From Thermothelomyces thermophilus ATCC 42464 (Eukaryota; Ascomycota; Sordariomycetes; Sordariales; Chaetomiaceae): DNA of 64,000 nucleotides. The stretch spans positions 2,294,001-2,358,000 of the forward strand of contig NC_016475.1 in the NCBI RefSeq assembly GCF_000226095.1, read 5' to 3'. Below are positions 54,540 to 64,000 of this stretch, one piece after another. The position numbers and the translations under genes were made by a program. Every line of letters starts with the position of its first letter. Position 1 is the first letter of the stretch. The notes beneath the pieces were generated by a model. The model saw nothing but the letters and a program-made list of their open reading frames with translations, was not told the DNA's origin and did no database searches.

Positions 54540-57500
54540 CCCAACCGCGGCGGCAGCGGTAGCAGTGCCGGTCCCCGCAAGCTGTGTTATCCAGGCCGGT
54601 TAGCATTCGTGATGTATCGCGCTTCCCAGAGGGCATACTCCGGGTAGCGGAAAGAAGGGCAAGGAGGTATTGTGCTTTGTGATCAGGCCGGGATTTGAAA
54701 GCAAAATCGGGCCCGACATGGTTCGTTTGCACTCTTGATTTGCGCTTCTGCCCGGTGCATTGCACGGTTTTGCTGGTCGACACTTACACTCGGCACGGCC
54801 TGCATCCTGAATGCGGGCTGTTATGTTGACGGCAAGCAGCCGTGGGAGCGAAGAGGGGCAGGGAACTCGGTGATTATGAAAGTCGTAGTTTGCATCGTCA
54901 GGGCATGACGGGAAGGGAGACGTCTTGAGGCGGAAACGAAGGGTCGAAGTACGCGGATCGCCAATGCTGCAGGCGCGTTCCCGCAGTCGAGGTTCGAAGC
55001 GCCTAACTTTCGGAAACGGATCAGGCCTGCGAAAGCACTCCGACCTGTGCGCCGAAATTCCGTCTCTGGCGAAATGGGGAATTATGCACCCAACCGGCCG
55101 TTTTGGCGAGCTCGAATACCGCGTAGTGCTGTTGGGAAACCAGGGCGTCGAGTCAGCGGGGGAGAGATGCGGTCGGCGTCGCTGCGCGCAGCAGTTGTCG
55201 GCGGAGGCAGTTCACAACAACTGATGCTACTGCCCGTTGACTTGTTTTCGCGGCGAGCTGCAATTGGCGCCAGACGAAAAGTTGGCCGCGTCAAGATGGG
55301 ACAATGGTCGCGACCGTGGGCCTCGCGCACACGTTCCTCTCTTCTCTCGCTTTAATCCGGGGAAGGAGCTACGTCCGCCCACCAACGCCGAACCAAAACA
55401 GAGAAGCCAGAACCCGCTTCAGAGACGCGACACGGGCAGGCGCACCGGACACTCAGTGGGTCTTCGCAAAAAACATGCTAAAAGAAGGGAAAGCTCGTCC
55501 TGGCAAAGCCGTCGGAGCAAAGAGGAAAGAATGAAAGGAAAACCAGAGCTGGAGAAGAAGACAGACGCGCACAACCAAGTTTGGGCGAGCGGCAGTCTAC
55601 AGTTGCACTCTGCACTCGACAAGTTGGAAGAGTGGGTGTAACAACATGGGGAGCCTGTCCAAGCGCCGGGGGGTTCTTGTTGCTGCACTACACTACGATG
55701 AAGATACGGATCCGTACGCTACCTCCGGAAGGAAGAGTGGAGAACGCTGCACTCCCTACCTTAGGCTAGTGCGAGTAGTGAGGAGCGTAGGGCGGCGTGA
55801 GCTTGTTTTGACACTGACGTGCTGACAGGGGATGGAGACGGCTGAGGCCTGGCCAGGCTTGGTTGTTCGGGAGAACACCGATTGCCAGGATTGGCTCTCA
55901 GATCGTCGCTTCTTTCGGGTATCGGTATCGGGGGCCCCATGCCCCTGGACAACAACAAACCAAAGTTACGCAGTACACTACGGATAACTCCGTATCGCAC
56001 AAACACAAAGGCTCGCCTTGGCCTCCAAGCTGCTGTGTTCACTCATTTAACTCTGGGCGACCAACAGGCTGGAACGTACGGTACACACAGGGCTGCACGG
56101 CGCTTCCTCTAATCTCGATGAGCTGCCTGTTTTGATGAGAGATGCAGCGCTGTATGTATGTACATACATCTCGCTACGCGCTTGCGCATTACGGAGCGCC
56201 CAGGCGCACACCACCAGGTCCAGTCGGTCAGCTCGTGCAGGAAATTTGACCCGCCAAAAGTTCACTATAAACGTCGGCTTCGAGATCAATTCATGGGTAG
56301 CCAGTCATCCAGCGCCGTCGCACCAACATGCAACTGCACCAGCGCCTCCCTTAACGTATCAGGCTAGAGGAAACGAATTCCACTGGCGAGGCTGCCACAC
56401 AATCCGCCACTCCTGAACCAGAGCCGCTGATGATTGTCATTGTGTGATCCGCAGGTGTGTTGAGTTGCAAAGTACTGTACATACATACATATGGATTACA
56501 AGGAATTTTGGGGGAAGGCTGAATTAGATCCGCCGCCGGGTCCGCCGAGAGTTTTCGTCGTCTTGGTAATGTATCGGGGTGGATCTCTCGACATGCCCAA
56601 CGTTGTCATGTCCATCAGACACAACAACGCATGTGCAAGCCTCGGGGCCGAATACAAGATCGCGTACTTCAAGTATTTATTGGCGTTCGTCAATATACGT
56701 AAATATCCCCATGGCAATAGCAACTGCCAACCCGCAAGTGTACAGATGTATGTACTTATGAATGTGTCCATACCATATGTTTGAATGAATGCATGTACAT
56801 ACATACCTTACGGATGACAGGAATTTCGTTTATTATACCTGTAAATACATAGATACGTAGGTACCAACCCGGTCCAGGAGCAACGGAGAGAGTCTTCTGA
56901 GCCAGGGCGCGGAGGCCGGCTCGGGAATTCCACAGCATCGCAGGGCATTCAATTACTGTACACTAGAAGATCCACCCAAACCCGATCCACCCGATCCTTC
57001 CAAGGCACGGCACAACGCCCCAGTGTCAGTGGACAATGGAAGCATGAGGCCATGCGAACCATGCAGGGCAGGCATGACTGCCGGGAACGCGAAACAGTCT
57101 TACAATGCTGCATTAGCGAATGACGGTCTCGGAAGCCGACTCCCAAGGTCCATCCCGCCAGTTGCCATGGATAGCTTTGTCCGTACCACAGTATGTAATA
57201 TTCCCAGTCCCATGGGCGACGACGCGACCCTCCATCTCCACATTCCCTTCAAGATGACGTCGACTATCCATCAGCCTTGCTACCATATGTCTCGAGAGCG
57301 GGCATGCAGCTCACGTTTCCGAAATTGGCCTGCAAAACATGCCATGCTCACTCTCATTTCTCAACTACTGAAGAATGGCCCGATGTTCATCCTAGAACAG
57401 GAATAACCAACGAATGGATATCAAGTTCGGCGAAGCGATTATCGGAACCAGCCCAGTTATGGAAACGGCTCTGACACAAGATGTGTAATAGTTCCGCGAA

Positions 57501-60500
57501 GTTGTTGATCTGTGTGTTACTACCGAGTAACCTCCTGCCAATAACTGAGCTGCCCAGCTCCATAGGAGAGCAGTGATCCAAAGCGTTCCTCGAACACGGG
57601 TTCCCACATTCTGCCCCGCGGCATGTTGTAAGCGCACTGTCAGCAACCAAAACATCCCGAACAGCACGGGTTCAATCACTCGGCACATTCTATACCTACA
57701 GGTAGCGTACATGCACATCCATGATGCGTGTACACATGTAGAGCATGTGTTTGTCGGTGAGACCCTCGCAGCTGGAAAGTTTCATCCCCCCGTTCAGGAC
57801 CCCTCCATGGCCTCCGGCACACTCCAGCTGCAAAACTTCAATAAGGTTGGGACATCCGCATCCTGGCAACCCGGCTTCGTTGGCGACGGTCAGATGAGAC
57901 GATGTAAAATAGTTTTTTTTGATAACTATTAAACAAGGCATGTGCCTGTCGTTTTACCCAGCTTTTATTTTCCCAACCTGCGGCTCGGATTCCTACCCGC
58001 ACTCACCTCTGCTCATTGATGTCTCAAGCCAGGTGACCGACACCTCATGCGGCCTCGAGTGTCGCATCGAAATGGTCATGGAGATTTAGGCAAGACAGCT
58101 CCACCACAATAGACCAGGAACCGCCGGGGATGTCCGGCCTTCCGCATAACGGTTTCCGATTCCATTTGCTCTGGCGCGGACATCTACATACTATTACATA
58201 TTTTGGCGACAGGTCCCTGTCCTTGCTCGGCCGAAAACTTGGTCATTATTGCCTAAGAGTATTTATTCTCTCTCCGCTCTAAAGCACTCTCCATCAAGCA
58301 CACAACAGACGTTCCCATGCTCGTGGCACAATACACTGCAGTCGCTGTTCCGCAGAAGAAAAGAAGAAGAAAAAAGAGTTAACTCTGCTGCAAGACAGCC
58401 CGCGCTGAGCGGAATGAGCAGAAGGCTGGAGACGCGGCAATACGGTGCTGTTGCTACACGGCCGGCCGGGCATCTGCTTTGCTTGTCTTATACTAGTACA
58501 TCACGTATAGTAGCACCCTCGGCCGAGCTACCGTAACTCAAGTGCTCACCCAGCCTTTGAGACTTGAGAGGTTGGGGGGGGGGGGACGGGGGAGGAGGGG
58601 AGGGGAGGAAGGGGGCTAGGGGCGAGGACGACTTCATGGAATCGTTGTTGATGCCGTATGCCCTCCATCGTGTCACCCTGTGAGCGAAGTTTGATGGTTT
58701 GACCACAAGCCGGCGCCCTGTGACACCCACAATGGATTCTTCTTGTTTTTTTCCTTCCCCCCGTCAAGGACAAACAACGACGTTCCAGATTAGCAACATA
58801 GTTGTGTGAGGTAGTCTTAGAAGCGTTGTACAGGACGAGTGTTTCGTTCGTGCTCTTTCCCCGTCGTCCTATCAAACCGACCGCGTCGAATTACTCCGTA
58901 TATAGTATGCAGCTCAGACCTCTGCAACGCATCAAGCCGTCCCGCTTCACCATGGACCCGCTGCCGTATACTCCGTAGCCATTGTTGCGTATACCTCAGC
59001 TTGTCCCGGGAGTCTTCCCAAGGGTTGTGCACGATATATTGATCACACGCGGGATCACAAATCTTCAACTAGGCCAATTGTCATGGAAAAGCGGGCCAGG
59101 GCAAAGGTTAAAGAGCGGGAGTTTGAGCAGCTTCCCCGTCGGGTCTTCGCATGTGCAAGAAGAGCCCAAGGAGATTTCCTCTAAGAACCGAAAAGCCACC
59201 ATTCACTGTAGCAAGCCTGGTGCCTGGTAAGCTTTCCGTCCGCGGCAACGCATCCCGTGAATGTCTGGGAACATCTAGGAACAGATCGCCCAGCGGCGGA
59301 GGAGCTGAAACAGAAAGAGAGGGTTGCTCCTTCGACGTGGAAGGCTGGCTTCTGCAGGGAAGTGCAACAGCGGAGAAGAAACATCCAGCACCAGGCGTGT
59401 TCGTACATACCCTCTAAGCCTTTCTCAGTTCTCTGCTATGTTTCCGTACCTAAAAAGACATCCTGGGATAAGCCTGGTGCCGGCTCTCTTCTTCAGGAAC
59501 CATAAGAGATACTTTGTGAAATGTGAGTTTCAATGCTTATTGAAGACACCATTGCAGGCAAATGACCCTATCTCATCAAAGAAGAGCCAAGCGTGCCAGG
59601 GCTGATGAATGTTCCGAGTCCTCAGGGAACTGCTTTGCCCGGGTTGGATCCGGATAGGGGCTGCAGCGACTTCAGTCACACCTATTACCAATCCGGTCAC
59701 CCGGTGACCGAAAAGCGAAACGACCCGCCGATTCCACGCAGGCAATATTTCCCCAGGGGCGAATTGGGTCTCGATTGAGCCGCAAGGGCAACCGCATCAT
59801 GCGCTCGCAAAATGCTGTAGCAAATGGCATAGGGTCGCGTCAGAAGTTACCAACAGATTGCCGTCTGCAGGGACAGCCCCGGCTGAACGGGATTGAGGAG
59901 TTGACCTGAGGTGATGCGATCGCGTTTCCGATTGGCGAGGTGTAACACGTCGACGCGGAATCGCGTTACTAGGCCGAGCCGCGTTTAAATTGCGAAGGCA
60001 CCCATTTTTTTCCAAAAAAAAAATTGTCAAGCTGGCCATACATGGCCAAGTTCTTCCGAAGCTGGGTCATTCGTAAGTGTACGGAATACACGAAATACAC
60101 GAAATACGCTGGTTTCCTTAAAGGTTGTATGCAGTCGGGAGGAACGCAGCCAGGATTACGGACGTAGTGGTACCATAGAGCTTATATGTACGGATTATGC
60201 TCCAGCGCGACAAGCGCCGAGCACCCGCATCCTGACCAACCAGACCTTAGCAAGTTGCCAGTTGTTTGACGGCTGCAGGAGAACGGCAGTTTCAGCCACA
60301 GGCAGAATCACTTGTCCCACCACCTGAAATTCGCCCCGCCTGCAGCTTGCCAGGTGCCATTTCCAAAAATCAGGTACCTACCAAGTACTCCGAGGACCAG
60401 GGCATACAGATTGCACTAGAGATTGCACTAGGGCACCACGAGCTTGGGTTCAAACATCCCAATTCGGCAAGAGGGTGTGCGCTCACTACAAACCCGTGAT

Positions 60501-60553
60501 CTGTCTTTTGCCGGTCCCAGATCATTCACTAAACCAAATCGCCGAAGCCTGCC
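54540..60553. other. Gene-free stretch of 6 kb
   Basis: No open frame longer than about 150 codons with protein-like sequence is found. It holds the promoter of the Ser-rich gene and the upstream region of GCN20. AT-richer sequence with ATGTATGTACATACAT (56154-56169), related CATACATAC words (56477, 56791) and TACTCCGTA words (58892, 58969) lies between 55700 and 60200, plus G12 at 58574-58585 and GTACGGATTA at 60188-60197. Confidence 0.55.
56154..56169. repeat. 16-nt palindrome ATGTATGTACATACAT
   Basis: Identical to the copy at 18425-18440. Confidence 0.9.
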
Positions 60554-62948
60554 ATGGAGGCCGAGATCCGCGCCGTGCTCCCGAACATCGACCCGGTGAT
60601 TTCGGAGTACTCGGCCGGCTACCTCACCCATGCCTCCACCGCATGGGCCGGTGACGAGGATGCCTCCGGGCGGTCCCCGCTCGACGAGGCCGCAGCTACC
60701 ATCACGGAGCTGCTCCTCTCGGCTTCCGGGAACGCCGGCGCTGCCACCCACGACAAGATTCGCAGCCTGGTCGAGAAGTGGGTAGACAAGTACGCTGCCG
60801 CCAGCAACAGCGAGGAGCGGAGGGGCCCGGCTGTCAGGCGTCTCGACCAGACCATCCAGGTGAGCGCTCAGAGGAACATCTCCTCGACCTTGGCCGTCGC
60901 CACCGGCTCGGTCGACCTCGAGTCGGCCAATACCCGAAAGGTCGAGTCCAAGGTCGACAAGAGGAAGCTCGAGAAGGCCGAGCGCAAGATCGCCGCCAAG
61001 CAGAAGAAGAAGACCTTCAAGACCGTCGAGTATGAGGCTTCGCGCCTGCTCAACCAGCCAGACCCGACTCAGTCGTACGAGGAGTTCTACATGGCTGTCA
61101 ACCCCCTGCAGATGGGTAGCCAGGGAGGAAAGTCCAAGGACATCAAGATTGACAACTTCGACGTGTCGATCGGAGGAAATAGGATTTTGACAGACACCAG
61201 CCTTACTCTTTCTCACGGCCATCGTTACGGCCTCGTTGGTCACAACGGTGTCGGCAAGTCGACTCTCCTCAGGGCTTTGTCCCGAAGAGAAGTGCCCATC
61301 CCCACACACATCTCTATCCTTCACGTCGAGCAAGAGGTATGTCTGAGTTGCCCACTTTTTTTTTTGTTCCTTTTTCTTCGCTATGTTGCAGGCACGTGGC
61401 TAATAGCGACGGCAGATCACCGGTGACGATACTCCGGCACTCCAGGCGGTCCTGGACGCCGATGTCTGGCGCAAGGTGCTGCTCAAAGAGCAAGCGGTAA
61501 GTTCGTCGTGGCCTTGGAGGCTTATACGCGCTCTCTGCCCCTCCATCTAACTCGCACTTTAGGAAATCACCCAAAAGCTGGCGGATATCGAGGCTCAGCG
61601 AGCGTCGATGGCCGACACGTCAACCGACGCTCTCAGGCTCGACAAGGAGCGCGAGGCCCAAGATCAGCGCCTCGGAGACATCCAGGCCAAGCTCGCCGAA
61701 ATGGAGTCCGACAAGGCGGAATCCAGGGCTGCCAGTATTCTGGCAGGTCTCGGCTTCTCGCCCGAGCGGCAGCAATACGCGACCAAGACCTTCTCTGGTG
61801 GCTGGAGGATGCGTCTCGCCCTTGCGCGCGCCCTGTTTTGCGAGCCCGACCTGCTGCTTCTCGACGAACCTTCCAACATGTTGGACGTTCCCTCGATCAC
61901 CTTCCTTTCTAATTACCTGCAAAGCTACCCTAGCACCGTTCTCGTCGTGTCTCACGACAGGGCGTTCCTGAACGAAGTCGCCACCGACATCATCCACCAA
62001 CATTCTCAGCGGCTCGACTACTACCGCGGCGCCAACTTTGACTCCTTCTATGCCACCAGGGAGGAGCGGAAGAAGACGGCCAAGAGGGAGTACGAGAACC
62101 AGATGGCGCAGCGTGCCCATCTCCAAGCATTCATCGACAAGTTCCGTTACAACGCGGCCAAGTCGTCAGAGGCCCAGTCCCGCATCAAGAAGCTGGAGCG
62201 CATGCCGGTCCTGGAGCCGCCAGAGACCGAGTACAGCGTGCGTTTCAAGTTCCCAGAAGTCGAAAAGCTCTCGCCGCCCATCGTCCAGATGTCCGGTGTC
62301 ACGTTTGGCTACACAAGGGACAAGATCCTGCTCAGGAACGTCGACCTCGACGTCCAGCTCGACTCGCGCATTGGCATCGTCGGGCCCAACGGGGCGGGCA
62401 AGACCACAGTGCTCAAGCTTCTCATTGGTAAATTGCAGCCGACGAGCGGCACCATCTCGCAGCACCCCCGCCTGCGCATCGGCTACTTCGCTCAGCATCA
62501 CGTGGACGCGCTCGACCTCAACGCGAGCGCCGTCAGCTTCATGGCCAAGAACTACCCGGGTAAGACGGACGAGGAGTACCGCCGGCAGCTGGGCGCCTTT
62601 GGCATCACGGGCACTACGGGCCTGCAGAAGATGGCGCTCCTGTCCGGTGGTCAGAAGTCCCGTGTCGCGTTTGCCTGTCTGGCCCTTACCAATCCCCACA
62701 TCCTGGTCATGGACGAGCCGTCCAACCACCTGGATATCGAAGCCATGGACGCCTTGGCCGACGCCCTCAAGGAGTTCCAGGGCGGCGTCTTGATTGTGTC
62801 CCACGACGTGACCTTGCTGCAGACGGTGTGCACCTCGCTGTGGGTGTGTGAAAACGGCACGGTGGAGAAGTTCCCGGGCGACGTGCAGGCCTACAAGAAG
62901 AGGATCTCAGCGCAGGCTGACGCGGCGGGTGTGGTCAAGGCTCATTAA
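60554..62948 (+). CDS. GCN20: GCN20-type ABCF ATPase
   Basis: GCN20 binds GCN1 and the ribosome and is required for activation of the eIF2-alpha kinase GCN2, which in turn induces GCN4/CPC1. Three exons (60554-61336, 61416-61496, 61563-62948) join to 749 residues. The N-terminal 190 residues (start MEAEIRAVLPNIDPVISEY) are the GCN20/ABCF3 GCN1-binding region, which distinguishes it from ARB1 and New1. Two ABC domains follow: Walker A GHNGVGKST (about 228-236), signature FSGGWRMRLALARAL, Walker B LLLLDEPSNMLD; then, after the ABCF linker, GPNGAGKTT (about 562), LSGGQKSRVAFACLA, ILVMDEPSNHLD and SHDVTLL. There are no membrane segments. All ATPase motifs are intact. It transcribes toward the putative tubulin gene. 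Confidence 0.96.
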
Positions 62949-63990
62949 TCGAGAACATATATGGTAGTATGTACATGGTCTGCAATAGCAGCGCTTTGGT
63001 GGGGTTAGCATTATGGCCGTCGAGGCAGGTATGAATCGGCATAGCTGGTCTGTCTCACGAAACCCCATGTGCCGACATGACACCCCCCTTTGATCGCAAT
63101 CAAGAGGCTTGAATGCCGTACACTACCCACGAGAGGAGGGTAAGCCTCATTCTGCTGCCTGTGGCGTTTTCATGGTGCCTGCCTATCGGTTCCCGGAGGT
63201 ATGCCGAACGGTCGTAGTGGTTAATCCCATATGTTGTGCTCCCTCCAGCACTTCTTGTGTTGAAGACTCTCTGACATAAACAAGACAAATTCAGAAAACC
63301 AAATTCGGGCCAAAGACAACTCGATTTCATGTCCCGGAGTTGGGGGTGAGGTAGGTATCCGTGCGAGGTAATGGACAAAGTTAAGTTGGTCGAACCGCCT
63401 GATCAGGCAGACGCCGCGGATGTGCCCGCGAGTTACGCCAACAGTTCTGGAGACTTTGCTAATGTCCTGCGTGCAATTGATTGACAGTAGTGCGAGAGTT
63501 TGGTCCCATGTCTACATTCTCGTTCCTAGCATAGTGTTTTCTGAAAGACCGTGGTGTTTTTGCGGTTATCTTTTTCGTGGCATTCTCCATTCCGATATCG
63601 TGCCTGCCCGTCGAGCCTGAGAGGTTTCAGCAATTGCCCCTCCAAAAAAGGCACCAGAGAAAAGACGAAATTGGCCTAGCGCGACGCGCTTCCTCATCTG
63701 CCTCCAATCGAATAAGGAATGGTGTAAACAAGCGAGAACGCAGGGACCACCGAGACAGCCAGTCGAGCGAGTCTTGCCCGATTTTGGGCGTGCCTGATCT
63801 CCACTCGGCAGCAGCAAGCGGTGAACGATCCTCGCCTTTTCATTTCTCGCCCAAAATCAAACAATCTCCTCTTGCCGACCGACTTCTCCACCACCCGACA
63901 GCTTTTCCACAGCACACGTCCGCTCAACATCGGTTTCCCTCCTGCAGCTCACATCGCTTTGCAGACCAGCTTTTTACGAAAACCATCAAA
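62949..63990. other. Intergenic region, GCN20 to a probable beta-tubulin gene
   Basis: GCN20 3' flank followed by a pyrimidine-rich promoter and leader (about 63850-63990) ending in AACCATCAAA before ATG. No gene is seen inside. Confidence 0.6.
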
Positions 63991-64000
63991 ATGCGTGAGA
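63991..64000 (+). CDS. First codons of a probable beta-tubulin gene (cut by the window edge)
   Basis: The last ten bases read ATG CGT GAG A, that is Met-Arg-Glu and a codon starting with A. Beta-tubulins begin MREI, and alpha-tubulins usually begin MREV or MRG, so the fourth codon favours beta. The leader is pyrimidine-rich and the start context (CATCAAAATG) is strong. Only three codons are visible, so this is a guess based on the N-terminus. Confidence 0.4.

Overview
The window is nuclear DNA of a filamentous ascomycete, most likely a Sordariomycete and probably Sordariales/Chaetomiaceae. That assignment is an inference. It rests on short GT-AG introns with CTAAC/CTGAC-type branch sites, monocistronic genes on both strands, GC-rich exons, a secreted GH74 xyloglucanase, a CPC1-type bZIP gene with a long leader, a 51 kDa complex I subunit, and cysteine-poor, Ser/Pro-rich fungal proteins. 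No virus-like element, intact transposon, CRISPR array, rRNA or convincing tRNA was seen.

Layout, left to right: Ser/Pro-rich unknown protein (+, 313-2391); GH74 xyloglucanase (+, 3493-6084); HIR1 histone chaperone (-, 8148-11760); 109-residue Lys-rich protein (-, 12661-13242); methionine aminopeptidase 2 (+, 15149-16944); selenium-binding/methanethiol-oxidase-like protein (+, 19252-21135); GNAT acetyltransferase (+, 21996-22902); Trm7-like tRNA 2'-O-methyltransferase (-, 23035-24334); MAK5 DEAD-box helicase (+, 24894-27304); unknown protein (-, 27556-28722); HFCD flavoprotein fused to ankyrin-like repeats (+, 31134-32933); dynactin subunit 6 (-, 33172-33855); NADH dehydrogenase 51 kDa subunit (+, 34387-36180); PEX11-family protein (+, 37740-38853); SRP40/Nopp140 (+, 39629-41083); ADGF-type adenosine deaminase (+, 42918-45206); CPC1/GCN4 regulator with uORFs and a non-AUG extension (+, 47329-48954); Ser-rich protein of 1109 residues (-, 51210-54539); a 6 kb gene-free stretch; GCN20 ABCF protein (+, 60554-62948); and the first codons of a probable beta-tubulin gene at the right edge.

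The genes are mostly unrelated housekeeping functions rather than a cluster. One theme recurs. CPC1 (general amino-acid control) and GCN20 (needed for Gcn2 activation) lie 12 kb apart in the same pathway. TGA(G/C)TCA CPC1-type sites lie upstream of cpc-1 itself and upstream of the GNAT gene. MAK5 and SRP40 both belong to nucleolar ribosome biogenesis, and Trm7 is a translation-apparatus enzyme.

The most interesting signals are: (1) the CPC1 frame staying open for 693 nt upstream of its first AUG, together with a minimal uORF and a 43-codon overlapping uORF; (2) a Hal3-like decarboxylase fold that has lost both catalytic residues and is fused to ankyrin-like repeats; (3) families of short dispersed palindromes (TAATCCGTAC and ATGTATGTACATACAT) confined to non-coding DNA; and (4) long homopolymer runs inside introns, including one intron that is almost entirely T31G14 up to its acceptor.
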